Translations under genes and position numbers: made by a program
Assembly: GCA_963969395.1 (NCBI GenBank)
Contig: OZ017796.1
Location: 44,444,243-44,508,242 of the forward strand
Length of the DNA: 64,000 nucleotides
Origin: Pseudoscleropodium purum
Taxonomy: Eukaryota; Streptophyta; Bryopsida; Hypnales; Brachytheciaceae
Direction of reading: 5' to 3'
Shown here: positions 13,191 to 24,931 of the stretch, one piece after another
Numbering within the stretch: position 1 is the stretch's first letter
How the letters are laid out: every line of letters starts with the position of its first letter
The notes under the pieces: model-generated
Databases searched by the model: none
Told to the model about the DNA's origin: nothing
Seen by the model: the letters and a program-made list of their open reading frames with translations, nothing else

Positions 13191-16100
13191 TAAAGAATAC
13201 AAAAATTTCAAAAAATCACTATGTCAAAAGAATCTGACTTCTAAATCCTTTACAAAATTCCTTTTTCAAAAATCATACTCCAAAATATTGTTTGTGTGAT
13301 TGAATTTAGGAAGAATTTTGAAAATTTCCTTTCAAAATTTATAAAAAAAAATGTTGGTAAATTTAACTATAAAAATGGAATCTAAAACTCAAAATTTACA
13401 AATTTTATTTGTATATCAATTCTAAAATATTCTTCTAGATAGTATTTTATGATGATTTTTCTCAAATCACCAATTCATAACAATTTGTACCTTTAGATGT
13501 TTAGAGTCCACTATAAGCTAATTCCTCTTGATTTTGTGAAACCATTTTATAGTTATTGATTCATTTTCCATCTTTAGGTGGTAAAAAAAATCAAATTTTT
13601 ACATATTCATAGTAAAATATCCCATGTACCCTATAATAATAGTCCTTCAAATTTTGTAGTAATGAAAGTATTAAGGATTTGGAAACAACTTTTCAATGTG
13701 TTACAATCAGATGATTATTACAAGAATTTTGAGGCCAAGTGAAGGTTGAACCCCCGTGGTGCAATTAGGAAAGAAGCAAAAAATTAAAAATTAATTTTAA
13801 TTTTGAAATTTTTGAAATATGACGTGGCACTACTGATGCCAAGTCAGATTGCCTTTTTCTTTTTTTTAATTTCTTTTTCTTTTTCTTTTTTTGCACCACG
13901 AGGTGACGAGGGTGCCAAAAATAAAAAAACTAGCAACCTTATACAAGCCTCAGAATTCTTGTAATGTCTATAATGAATGTGCAATGTGTTTTCTCAAGTG
14001 CACAACAAGTTCATGTGGCTATTACTTGCAATCAAGGAAAATAAAAAAGTTGGAGGTTGTAATAGATATAAAGTATCACACATAAATAAGTATATACTTT
14101 ATAGGGAAAAAAACTTTCTATACAACTTTGTTACCATCTTCATGTGTTTAGATTTACACAAGAGTGGCTTGGAATTCAATAAAGAAAATAAAATGTTCTA
14201 TGCCTTTTATTCTTTGACCCAATTAATTTCAAATTGTTGTTAAAAAATTCAATTTTTAGAAAAAAATTATTTATGAAGAGAATTATAAAATGGACTTCTT
14301 GTGCTTCATTTTTTTAGTTAATATCAACATTACAAAAACCATTTGCAACCTTAAAATCAAGTTTGAAGTACATTATTAAACGAAACAAGTAATTTGGAAC
14401 AAATGAAAAAAACAAAAGAAACTAGAAATATGAGATGGAGGGAGTAGATTGATTTTGAATAGATATTTTACACATTCAAATTGTTATTGCAATTAAGGTG
14501 ATATGAAAATAGAAATATAAAATAATATTGAAGTTCTAAATATTACTAAAAGGAAACTCATGATTTTTTATAATTAAATATTTTATCATTTTTTAGTTAT
14601 TAATGTGAAATGACAATTTAGCCATTCCCAAAATGTTTAGTTGCTAAGAATATAAATAATGAACTCTTATATTTATTGAACTTTCATATTGATTTCTTTT
14701 CTATATTTCAAAAGTTGAAAGGAACAACAATGAAACAAAAATATACAATATATGGTAGCTTTCTAGTAGCTTGACAATTTTCTGCCTAATAATTAATTAA
14801 ATCACAATTATTATTTAGGTAATCCAAAAAATAATATATTAAAATTAAATTTAAAATAAGTTAGACATTCATCCAAGTGGTTCTTACAATTTTTAGATGG
14901 TTGTTGTTACTTTCATTTAAGGTAGTTACATTTACCTAAATCATTGATAATTTGCAAAAACAATTGGTATGCAAATGAAAATTGTCATGGTTTGTTTTGT
15001 TTTTAAATGCATATAATAGGTATCTATCAATTTTGTATACAATATTCTTTTAGGTCACAAAATAAAGTACCAAATTAATACAAATAAATATCTTAAACTT
15101 CACTTATTATTATTATTTTTTTTTTTGTTGTTGTATTTTTTGTTGTATTACTATGTATTTTTTTTAAGATGCTACTCTTTTCGTATTAAAATGAACTTCC
15201 CGAACTTGAATCTCTACTTGAGCTTGAAGCTTTGCTTACTTCATTCATTCTTCATTCTTGTTGAATTTGCTCTCAAAATTGTCACCTATCCCTTTTTTTA
15301 GGATCCTTTTGACTATTGTATTGAATTTTTAAGATTAGAATTTGCATTTAAATAATTCAATGAGTTTCTTAATCCCTCTAGTTCCATTGTCTCCTACAAT
15401 GCTAGCAAGTGAATGTAGAGACATGAACCTACAAGTTTTGAATCTAATTGTAGGTATGTACCTACAACTATTTGAAAGTGTTTTTAACATAGGTACACTA
15501 TAATATGGAAAGAGTTTATAACAATACAACTTTTTACATAGACATATAGAACCATAGAAGGTATTTATAATATAGACTCCTAGGCTCATAGATTGTATGC
15601 TTACATATTAGTACTCCCCCATTGTACCTACAAAGAATAAAATGGATTTTAGGTAGGCTTGTGTAACGTCAATTTTTTAAGTGATTTTTTCAAACTTCTT
15701 GGTCACATCAAAAAACAAATTATCTCTCAAAGAATATAATTTTTGTTTTAATTGATGCCCATAACCAAAAGTTATACCGTGATGATGAAGGTTGTTATCA
15801 TGTGAACATAGGAATGTGAACCCATGAGCCTAGAATACTATACACCTATTTCATAGGTGTATATACTATAGAAACCGTCTATGATTACATGGTATATATA
15901 TGTTACAAATACCTATATTATAAATATTTATGATACATACACCTTCTATAGTGTGTAGTATCTATATTGTAGGTACAAATTGTAGGCTCAAATCTCACAA
16001 GCTCGCAATCTTGGGCTCACATACTAGCACCATTGCTACAATGACTTCAAAATAGAGAAGACCAAGCAACAAAAACAATCTACAAAAATTTAATATAGGA

Positions 16101-16728
16101 ACCAATTTTTTAAAATTTTTTATCATGGATCATATTTTTTTCTAGATGAAAAGCTTTAATTCATTCTACTTGGATTAGTGATGTGAAAGTTGTGGAACTT
16201 CTTGTTTTGCAGGCAATCAAAGCATCTTCTTGAGAAAATAATGTATAGGATTTGTTTTTGAACTCAATTTTCATATTTTCTTAAAACAAAAAGTTCCACA
16301 AGTTTAAATTTGATTGTTAGTATAGTCTCACTATTAGGATTTGTATGTTCTAATTAATTCCATTTTAGAGATATTAATGTTTTAGTTTTTTCCTCTATCT
16401 TGTATATATTTCTACTTAACAATTTTTTTTGAAATGAACTAATATTATTTAAAAGAATTCTAGACCCTCAACACAATTCTTTGCAATATTTTTTATAATT
16501 CAATATACATAGTGCAAAAACTTTAAGTTAGAAAGATTCAAAGTCAAATAATATAGTCATAGAATGTATACAAAAATTCATTTTCTTCACTTTAAGCCCT
16601 AAAGCCCTAAAATATTGTGTTTTTTTGGCAACGTAGCAATTTTCAACAACTTACCATGTAGAAATTCTTATATATTTTCTTTGAAATTTTCACACAATAT
16701 GTATCCAAGGAGTAGCTTTAAAGACCAT
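13191..16728. other. Intergenic, very AT-rich, no gene recognised
   Basis: No coding signal is visible. 15330-16020 carries phrases about cctataatataggtacac and ctttccatatt that recur in modified form at 25070-25320, so both are probably copies of one decayed repeat. A short palindromic element may lie at 13752-13903. Confidence 0.5.
13752..13903. mobile_element. Possible short TIR element (MITE-like)
   Basis: The ends are inverted repeats, CCCCGTGGTGCAA at the left and the reverse complement of CCTCGTGGTGCAA at the right, with one mismatch in 13. A second palindrome, acgtggca...tgccaagt, sits in the interior. I found no clear target duplication, so the boundary and class are uncertain. Confidence 0.35.
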
Positions 16729-18151
16729 GTCATGCGAAGTGACATTAGAGCCATTCTACATTGAAGTGTAGTGTTAGTTAAACTCTCTTATGAGTTATAC
16801 TAAGAGTTATTCTTAAGAGTTGTACTTAACCCCTAAAGTTCCTTGACTATGTTTTCATTAAAAACGCTCCAAAATTGCCATTTTTAGTACAAGTACCAAA
16901 TTTTTGAAAAAAATATTTTTGAATTCATTTAACCGTAGGATCTTGTATTATAGTAGTTTAAGAAGACGTGGAAAAAATTACAAAAGAATCCACCGTGTGG
17001 ATTGCAAGATCTTAGTGTTTGAACTTGTAAAAGTGTCATTTTTTGACCCTGCTGAAATCTGGGCAGCTGCAGTTCAGATTTTCATGAAATAAAAGACAAA
17101 ATGATTGTAACTTTAGACTTTCTTTGTTAATATCAAGTTGGCTAGATGCTTGAAAATTTTCAAATCATTTGAAATTGTTTTACATATAGAAAAAAATTAG
17201 TAAGTAGAATGAAGTAGGGAATGATGCAAAATACTAAATTGTTAATAATTTATTTATAAAATTGAAAAATGTCAATCACAATGGTTGAAAGCTTTACGTG
17301 CATATATAAATATAATAAACCAATTTAAAATTTAAAATTTTGAAAAAAGTGATTTTCTTAGAGCTGCCCGAGCTGCCAAATTTGACATCTAAACAACATA
17401 TTGCTTAATAACTTTTGACTCGTATTTTCAAATGTCTTGAAATTTGACACACTAAAAGATATTCCTTGTCCACACCTTGTCAACAAATTTTGGGCTAAAA
17501 TAAATCAAATCTCCACTTATAGGTACCTACCCAAAAAATTTATAATGCCAAAAATAGCATGTTGGTCCTTTAGGGGTTAAGAGTTATTCTTAGAGTTCAT
17601 CTTAGAGTTCAAGTTAGAGTTCATCCATCTTAGGAATTGTGCATTTAGGTGGAAAGAGCTCCTTGGCTTGACATTGTTGTCAAGTCAAGTTTTATGAGCA
17701 TTTTTGGAAAGAGTTGTGTGTTTTGCTTTGCTAGGAGATGATTGTTTTATTATTTAGTAAAGTCTTCACTTCTTCTCTATCATAAGTTTACACTCTTTGA
17801 TTCTCACTTAGTGAAGTGAGAGTCACTTGACTTGTGTAGGTAGATGTATAGTGTTCTCACTTGACAACAATGTCAAGTCAAAGAGCTCTTTCCACCTACA
17901 TACACAATCCCGAAGATGGATGAACTCTCAAATGAACTCTAAGAATAACTCTAAGTATAATTCTTAAAAATAACTCTAAGTATAACTCCTAAGACAAATT
18001 TTAAGTATAACTCTGAAGAATAACTCTAAGTATAATTCCTAAGAAAAACTTTAAATATAACTCCTAAGAATAACTCTAAGTATAACTCATAAAAGAGTTC
18101 AATTAACACTACACTTCGATGTAGAACGACTCCAATGTCACTTCACATGAC
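16729..18151. mobile_element. Long foldback (inverted-repeat) element with TTAA copy B inserted in its left arm
   Basis: The left arm starts GTCATGCGAAGTGACATT and the right arm ends with its reverse complement apart from one base. The arms continue to pair: the phrases around ctacattgaagtgtagtgtta, the aagagttattct tandem runs, gagttcatccatctt, aggtggaaagagct and gacattgttgtcaagt occur in the left arm and in reverse complement in the right arm, meeting near 17760. Allowing for the 747 bp insertion, the arms are about 270-330 bp each. Both arms carry degenerate direct repeats of about 13 bp (taagagttattct). No coding frame is present. The superfamily is unknown because I could not define a target duplication. 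Confidence 0.75.
16830..17576. mobile_element. TTAA-family repeat, copy B (best-preserved ends)
   Basis: It is bounded by TTAA on both sides (16826-16829 and 17577-17580), with ends CCCCTAAAG and GGTCCTTTAGGGG. The flanking foldback DNA reads continuously if the insert and one TTAA are removed, because the same aagagttattct phrase runs up to and away from the site. This is the clearest evidence that TTAA is a target duplication. The interior includes gattgcaagatcttagtg and is similar in order to copies A and G. Confidence 0.75.
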
Positions 18152-18163
18152 AACTATCATGTA

Positions 18164-19235
18164 AATAAAGATTGTAGCACACAACAAATTGAGTGCCATA
18201 ACTATCACATAATATGCAATTAAAAATGAATCCCTAAAGGACCAAGGTCTTTTTTTTGCCAAAAAACATTCAAAACTACCATTTCTACAGCTTTAGTTTT
18301 AAAACGTTAAAAACTGTTTTTAAGAAAAAAATCCGACCTTAGGATCTTACACCTAACTAGTATGAGAATGTGTGGAAAAAATTTCAGAATTTTTGACCAC
18401 ATCGATTGCAAGATATCCGCATTAAAAGTAGAAAAAACAAGTTTTTCAGCACGTTGTGGGACTAGATTTTTTTACTTTGAACATTTTTAACTTAAATTTT
18501 TTGCATTGAAGAGTTTTAAGCTTTAAATCTTTATGGTATAGAATTGAGTTGAGAGCCTAGGGAAAAAAATTAAATATTTAAAAAAAAATCATTTTTATTC
18601 TTTAAAGCTTAATATTAAGTAGAAGTAGGTATGAGATAGAAGGAAAATCTAAATTATTAATATCTCTAAAATGGAATTAAAATGCACTAATCCCAATGGT
18701 GAGATTGTTCTAGCAAGAAAGATAAACCATGCAAAACTTTTTTTTTGGAATTTAAAAAAAAATTTCATTCAAAAATGAATCCTACAAGATATTTTTTCAA
18801 GAAGATGCTCTAATTGCCCGAAAAACAAGATTGTCCATGACTTTCTCATAAAGAATCCAAATTTAATGAATCAAAGCTTTCCATGTACACAAAAATATAA
18901 TCTATGAGGAAAAAAATTAAAATTTTTGAAATTTTTTTTGTTGCTTCATGTCCCTTGTTTTGAGCTTATTTGGGCATAACTTTTGTTTCCGGGCACCAAT
19001 TGGAAAAAAAATTATACTTCCATGAAGCTAATCAAATTTCCTATCTCCAAAAAAAAGTTTCAAAAAATTAAAAAATAATTTCAGCTTGTAAGTACTTGCC
19101 CAAAATCCCATTTGTCCCTCGAAGAGACAATGGTCCTTTAGGGGTTAAACAAGAATGCATAACAAACACACCCTCAAATTCACCCTCACACTTACCACCC
19201 TCACACTTGATCTATTGTGTGCTACGATCTTTATT
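18164..19235. mobile_element. TIR element containing TTAA copy C
   Basis: Positions 18164-18184 and the reverse complement of 19215-19235 agree at 20 of 21 bases (AATAAAGAT, T or C, then GTAGCACACAA), and similarity continues inward for about 15 more bases. Almost all the interior is TTAA copy C plus short AT-rich arms and a ccctcacac-rich stretch at 19170-19210. True outer ends and target duplication are not resolved. It begins 12 bases after the foldback element ends. Confidence 0.55.
18231..19144. mobile_element. TTAA-family repeat, copy C
   Basis: The left end is TCCCTAAAGGACCA preceded by TGAA (one base from TTAA). The right end is TGGTCCTTTAGGGG followed by TTAA (19145-19148). The two ends are inverted repeats of about 14 bp. 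The interior shares the gattgcaagatat phrase and the gagacaatggtcc terminus with copies D and E. It is non-coding. Confidence 0.65.
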
Positions 19236-19269
19236 AATACGACAACCAACAATTTTCATAACTTTTGAG

Positions 19270-19585
19270 TACATGGTTAAAAAGTTATTATATGATTTAT
19301 AATTTTCATTGTTTGGTGTTTAGAGAAATTCCTTAAAAAATCACTTTTTAAGAAATAAACATTTGAAATTGATTTTCTAGATTTACATATATGTTGAAGA
19401 CTTTGAGTCAATCTACATGGTGAGAGTTTATGAACTTTTTCCCATACATTTTTATACTAGTGTAGTGCAAGATCCTATGGTAAAATATACAAGAAAAAAA
19501 ACGATTTGTGAAGTTTTTTTGCTCTTTGCAATAAAATTGGCAGTTTTGATTGTTTTTTGATGAAAAAAAGGCCTCGGGGATTAAA
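19270..19585. repeat. TTAA-family fragment, reverse orientation
   Basis: This fragment ends in ggcctcggggattaaa and has, just inside, ggcagttttgattgttttttgatgaaa. That is the reverse complement of the left end of copy C with substitutions. The other end is missing or too decayed to place. The remaining 300 bases to the MADS gene show nothing I recognise. Confidence 0.4.
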
Positions 19586-19908
19586 GGGGTGAAGAGGATC
19601 CCTTTAAAAGAACTTCATGAATCTTCCAATAGAAATACAAATCGAATCCATTCCTAGGATAGAGATTTCTAATGAAGCCATCCGAATCAACATAATGCGG
19701 TGATTTTGGACTCTATTTCCTACTAGTGATAGATTCTAAGTCCATGAAGAGTTTATTGAGCTATAAAATTTACTAACTTCAGCTAGTTTGTTTTTTAAAG
19801 CATAGAGCCTCACTGGAAGGCTCAACCTAGCTACCAATCACAACATCCTTCAGACAGTGGATGGAATAAGTAAGTGACTTCAAAGCCTTCAAACCAATAG
19901 AACATAAT

Positions 19909-20901
19909 TTAGTTACGATATCCAGGTTCTGAAGGTTGACGATTGTTATACCTAACATTCCTTCGACTTGGATGCCCTTGGGCATGAAACTGTGGATTCC
20001 CCCCTTCCATGTCTTGCATGAAATTACCACTACCACTAGTATCTACAAAATTTGCTCCCATGGTGTATGGAAGCCCTTGTTGCATCTGAGAAATCCCTGT
20101 CCTCGATTGTTGCCTGCGAGCATTCACGAATTCATCTGGTTGCAAACGAGGACCCGTCGGTACCTCTTGATGCCGATGAGAATTCATGAATTGATCTTGT
20201 TGCATACGAGGATCTGTCGGCACCACTTGTTGCGTAAGAGAATTCACAAATTGATCTTGTTGCACTTGAGGATTCATGCCGTATTGATCTTGTTGCAATT
20301 GAGGATTCATGTATTGTTCTTGTTGCATTTGGGGATTCATGAATTGTTCTTGTTGCACTTGAGGATTCATGAATTGTTCCTGTTGCACTTGAGGATTCAT
20401 GCCGTATTGATCTTGTTGCACTTGAGGATTCATGTATTGATCTTGTTGCACTTGAGGATTCATGTATTGTTCTTGCTGCACTTGAGGAATCATGAATTGA
20501 TCTTGTTGCACTTGAGGATTCATGCCGTGTTGATCTTGTTGCAAATTAGGATCCATCGCTGCTACTTCTTGTTGCGCACGAGGATCCATTGGTGAGCTTG
20601 AGTCCGAATTGGGTTGGAACTGTGGAACTTGTGACGCAGGAATTCGTTGTTGGGGAAGTCCAGATTGATTCCTATTATGTATGTGACTCCAATACCTCCG
20701 AATTATCTCGACAGTAGTTGCATTGTAGCCCATGTCAATCACTTCCTCTCCGTCTTTAGAAAATATGATGAGGGCGACTTGAGCCCCACATAAGGTCGCA
20801 AGCTCAGAAGCCTTCTTGATCAGTCCCACTTTCCTTTTCTTAAATTTGGCCCTGATTTGGGAGTCCGGTAAAGGCTGGATTTCGATTTTACGGCGACCCA
20901 T
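19909..20901 (-). CDS. Type I (M-type) MADS-box transcription factor with Q-rich tandem repeats
   Basis: A single uninterrupted frame of 330 residues. Residues 1-60 form a MADS domain (MGRRKIEIQPLPDSQIRAKF, then KKRKVGLIKKASELATLCGA and VALIIFSKDG), which binds CArG-type DNA as a dimer in the nucleus. The lack of introns and of a keratin-like K domain places it with type I MADS proteins; TLCGA and the KKASEL context look closest to the M-alpha group. Residues 106-266 are about 15 imperfect repeats of 10-11 residues of the form NPQVQQDQYM, rich in Gln, a likely disordered region. The C-terminus is Gly/Asn/Arg-rich. Several MADS positions are unusual, such as DSQIRAKF where the family often has RQVTFSKR. 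Target genes and function are unknown. Confidence 0.88.
   Translation of the reverse strand: MGRRKIEIQPLPDSQIRAKFKKRKVGLIKKASELATLCGAQVALIIFSKDGEEVIDMGYNATTVEIIRRYWSHIHNRNQSGLPQQRIPASQVPQFQPNSDSSSPMDPRAQQEVAAMDPNLQQDQHGMNPQVQQDQFMIPQVQQEQYMNPQVQQDQYMNPQVQQDQYGMNPQVQQEQFMNPQVQQEQFMNPQMQQEQYMNPQLQQDQYGMNPQVQQDQFVNSLTQQVVPTDPRMQQDQFMNSHRHQEVPTGPRLQPDEFVNARRQQSRTGISQMQQGLPYTMGANFVDTSGSGNFMQDMEGGNPQFHAQGHPSRRNVRYNNRQPSEPGYRN
20104..20586 (-). repeat. In-frame 30/33 bp tandem repeats of the MADS gene
   Basis: About 15 units of 30 or 33 bp encode the NPQVQQ(D/E)Q(Y/F)(G)M motif. The central units (20260-20530) are nearly identical and the outer ones diverge. The 33 bp units differ by one extra glycine codon. 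Such arrays change copy number readily. Confidence 0.9.
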
Positions 20902-22227
20902 CTTATTTGATATTTATATACATATATAAAAAATAAAAGTGCACAAGAATATACACTTGTAAGAAAAGCAACAATGGATACAACTAGATTACCTAAAAAA
21001 GGAAGTCAGTATATATATATGGAGTTATAATATTTTTCTTAAACTTTTGCATTTCTTAATTTTATAATTATCTGACCTCCAGTTTTTAGTTTACTTTGCC
21101 TTTTGCTTTTACTTTTATCAGTTTCGATTGAGGTGATAGGCTTACAAGTGATCTACAGAGGTGATAGATTGAGGGCATTTGAGCTTCGAAGTTAAGTCAA
21201 CACCTAAATATGGTGCCTCCAGCGTTAAGGGATAATCTCAAACTGCAGGTGTACCCGACTGGGTGCTCACATAACTGCAAGTCAGTGAAGAGGTAAAATT
21301 TCATGTGTTTTCTTTAACACCAGGTGCCACAATAGAATTTCTGGAAGTAGCCCCCCAAATTGCAACCCTTAGAAGTATGAAGTCCATTGTCATCCGTTTT
21401 GGGCGGGGATTGTATTTTCGGGTTCCAATGACAATGCGACCTAATTAGCAGAAGGCATCTTTAATCTGCAATACAATCTGTTTCTAGTAAATATGCCATT
21501 TCTAAGCAGCACGTTACCATTGGGTGCAATGTTATACTCCACGGATGAAAATATTGATGTGGTCAGAACTCGGAACCAGTTCACACGATCACACTTCAAC
21601 CAAGCCTTCAGGAAGTGAAACGGAAAAGTTGGGCATAAATTGGAGTCTTGCAACCTTCAATCAAGCGAAACGAGAGAGGGCATCGATAAATAGTATGCAT
21701 GCAGAATGTCTTCCAAGATATCGACAAATCAAAGCAATCAATTTTGAGCACCTCAACTGAACCAGAATTCGAGAGAAATTCAGAGCTGTAAAAACTCGGA
21801 AGAATTGATACTTCTTGGGAGGAAACGGTAATGTCAGCTTCCCACCAGCTAACATCATTAATGATCTATTGTGCTTGAAAACTGGACACTACAAATATCT
21901 TTCTCAAGTCAACTACAACCTGGTGAAATCCAAAAGCTCCTGCATTTAACATGAACAAATATCAAAAACTTGCTTGCATGTAAAACAACAAATTCATTAA
22001 AAAGGAAGTCCTACCAAAAGTACCTCCGAATCTGATAAAAAATGTCACTAACAGAAGTATGTATCTCCAATCATCAGAGGGTGTCAACCCCGCTGTTGTA
22101 GTCTTATGATATCTTCAATATCATAAACATTTCTAAAGTGTGCTAAAGTTGGACACTAAAAACGAACAGAAGCATTACTGACAAGGCAAAATTAGATCCT
22201 TTAAGATTCAGTGATCCACTCACCAGT
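20902..22227. other. Intergenic between MADS and eL33 genes, no further gene recognised
   Basis: 20902-21250 is the presumed promoter side of the MADS gene; I see no clear element. 21250-22227 is of even composition and probably includes the 3' untranslated region of the eL33 gene. Frames at 21441-21653 and 21661-21858 (minus) match no family I know. Confidence 0.45.
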
Positions 22228-23456
22228 CTAAATTCGGCTGGGGTACATGAAAACCCTAACTCTGGCACCCTGAAGACAAAAAAACAATTCATCAATAGTG
22301 GAAGTTATTTCCTGCGTCATCTACTGTACAGTAAAATATACCGTCCGAAGAGAAAACGGTACTGTAAAAAAACAAAAAGGGAAGAGAACAAAATAATCCA
22401 TAAGAGCAAATTGTAACGCGCCTGAGGAAATGAACGACTAAGATACAAATTAAATAATTAATGAGTCGACTATGATTTACTAACTTCTTATTTATTAAAT
22501 GCAAATCCTTTGAGAAAAAACGCCTCCATGGCAGGTCGAAACTCAATACACATATCAATCTGACATGACAGTACGTATATACATACACAAAAACCGGAAT
22601 GGCTTTTTCACAAGAATAGCGGAAACCATACAGGAATTGTTTCTAACATACCAGGGAAGAAGGGGGAAGGTTACTCCTGAATCTGGCACGAACAACTCCG
22701 CTGCTACCATGTGGGCGGGCCACCTTGCCCCAAACGCACCGGAACTGAGATCCATTCTTTTTGGTCTTGGCCTTGTAAACGTAGGCCAATCTCTTCCCAA
22801 GGTACCATTTTACTTCCTCAGAAGTGTTTACTCCTTCGATCTGAAGAAGCGAGGTGCTAGGGTATTGGTTCGACTTCGACCTGCACGAACACCACTTGAA
22901 GTATCAGCATACCGATATCATAACGTATCGGTCCAAAACATCAGGTAACTGTTGTGACTCTTCCACAGGAATTAAAATTACACATGAATGCGATACAATA
23001 GATAATGCGTCTATATCTACCGAAATTAAGTACATCAAAACTACACCGAACGAAGACCACGTGACCCCCCAAAACGTCGAATAACACATTACCTCTTATA
23101 CCCGAGGATGGTCCCCCGAACGTATAGCCTGTTTACAAAGCAAGAATTCAATCACTCAGAGCAAAGTCGAAAACGGAAAAAACAGAAACCGTGCCAAGGT
23201 CCAAATCTTCGCACGAAAAGTTGACAAATGACGAGAGTAAGATCGTAGCCACTATCAAGTACAAAAATTTCACTTTAGAAAGAAGAGTAAACGCGCAACA
23301 AACGAAATCCAGCAAACCCTAAGTGCCTCCCCGTGAAGGACTCCATCCCGTTGCAGGGTCCACGAGAGTGACATAACCATCACGAAAGATAGAGAACGAA
23401 AGGAAAACCACAAGAGAGAAGAAGGACCTGACGCGCTCTCCTTTGCGTTCCACCAT
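22228..23456 (-). CDS. RPL35A: 60S ribosomal protein eL33 (RPL35A)
   Basis: Four exons on the minus strand, 23456-23428, 23128-23093, 22880-22652 and 22269-22228, join with no frame loss to 111 residues, the usual length for this cytosolic large-subunit ribosomal protein. The protein starts [15 protein letters not shown], continues through [40 protein letters not shown], the highly conserved [39 protein letters not shown] and ends [11 protein letters not shown]. All introns have GT and AG. The first exon is only 29 bp and the second 36 bp. The promoter side carries a telo-box and site II motifs, the standard arrangement for plant ribosomal protein genes. Confidence 0.96.
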
Positions 23457-23526
23457 AGCTGAAAGGTGCGAAGCTCCGCCGCAGGGGCTGACGGCAATTG
23501 CAAAAACTCCAAAGAGGAAGTCCCAA

Positions 23527-23535
23527 TTAGGGTTT
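23527..23535 (-). promoter_or_regulatory. Telo-box (AAACCCTAA) upstream of eL33
   Basis: An exact AAACCCTAA on the minus strand lies about 70 bases upstream of the eL33 ATG. In plants this motif is common near the start of ribosomal protein and other translation genes. Confidence 0.7.
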
Positions 23536-23556
23536 GCTACTCAGATAGGAAGCAGG

Positions 23557-23616
23557 TGGGCCGCCCTCAGTGTTTACCGGGAACGCTCGGGAACGAAACA
23601 GAATTCTTCTGGCCCA
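23557..23616 (-). promoter_or_regulatory. Site II-type motifs (TGGGCC) upstream of eL33
   Basis: TGGGCC occurs at 23557-23562 and, in the other orientation, at 23611-23616. Together with the telo-box this is the classic pair of elements bound by TCP-type factors in plant ribosomal protein promoters. Function here is inferred from motif and position. Confidence 0.6.
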
Positions 23617-23833
23617 ACCCCAACGCATAACACCCAAATTTTTTAGTTGGGAGGAGAATGTAGGTATAATGTTTTTCTTAGACCACATTAAGTATAGCTA
23701 GTGCGGTGTGTAGAAATAAGACCTGCAAGAGGTTCTTTTTCTTCCATTCCTTCATGAATTGATGTAGAACTTTGCACAAAAATCCAATCAAGTAGCACCC
23801 TACTTACATCATCGAAAAATAGATAAATATAAA

Positions 23834-24931
23834 ATTTTGAAGGACCACAACCTATTTTTCATCAAAAAAAACATTCAAAAGTATCATTTCTAATGCAAAG
23901 AGAAAAAAAATTAAAAATTAAAAAATTAAAAAAATAATAAGTTTTACATATTTAGCTATAGGATCTTATAATAGACTAATATAAAAATGTGTGGTAAAAA
24001 TTTCAAACACTATGACCACATAGATTGCAAGATAAATGCATTCAAAGTGAAGAAATCATATTTTTTGGCATCATGGCAAACTAGTTTACGAGACTTTAAA
24101 TCTTTGCAAATTGATGGGATTTGTCACTCCTGAAGATGGGGGCCTTCATCTAAGGATTGGGTCGTCTTTGAAGGTTTGCCCTATTCATATTTAGTTGTTT
24201 GAAAATTGGTTGAAAAAAAGGTTCGCCAGGGCATGTCCTCTTGTTCTTTGTACTATTATTTTTTCAATAGAAATTATCCATTTTTTTTAAGAATAAAATA
24301 TTTTTAATTAAAAAAATTATCATAAAGAATTGAGTTTTAAATATAGAAAAAGTTAAAGTTAAAAAAATAATATATTTTTCATTTTAAAAAAAAATTATAT
24401 AAAAAAGGTACGTCAGAGAGAAAAAAATAATTTATTAATAGCTCTAAGATGGAATGAAAACACACTAATCACAATTATGAGATTGTTCTATCAATTAAAG
24501 TTAACCCTGTGGAACTTTTTGTTGTGAATAATTGTGAAAATTTAGCTCAAAAACGGATCCTATATGTTAATTTTTCAAAAAAATGTTCTAATTGACCACA
24601 AAACAAGATGCTCCATAGCTTTCACATCACCAATCCAAATGGAATGAATCGAGACTTTCTATGTAGACAAAAATACAATCTATGAGGTTAAAAGTTGATT
24701 ACATTTCAAAATTTTGTGAATTTTTTTTGCACATCAAGTTTAGTTTTGGGCTTAGTGTAGTATAACTCTTACTCCCACAAACCAATTGAAATAAAAAAAT
24801 TATATTCTCCAAAAGCTAACCAATTTTTCTATCTTATGAGAAAGTTTTAAAAAGTGTTACTAAAAATTGAGCTTATAAGAACCTTTCCAAAATCCATTTT
24901 GTCCCCTAAAGAGACAATGGTCCTTTGAAGG
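23834..24931. mobile_element. TTAA-family repeat, copy E
   Basis: The left end is decayed (TAAA then ATTTTGAAGGACCA). The right end is TGGTCCTTTGAAGG followed by TTAA (24932-24935). The interior has the gattgcaagat phrase near 24023 and the gagacaatggtcc terminus. It is about 1.1 kb, longer than the other copies, with extra AT-rich DNA at 24240-24420. Confidence 0.55.

Noticed and set aside
19936..20595. A 219-codon plus-strand frame of LLHLRIH-type repeats
   Set aside because: It is the antisense image of the MADS gene's Gln-repeat array; repeated codons keep the opposite frame open.
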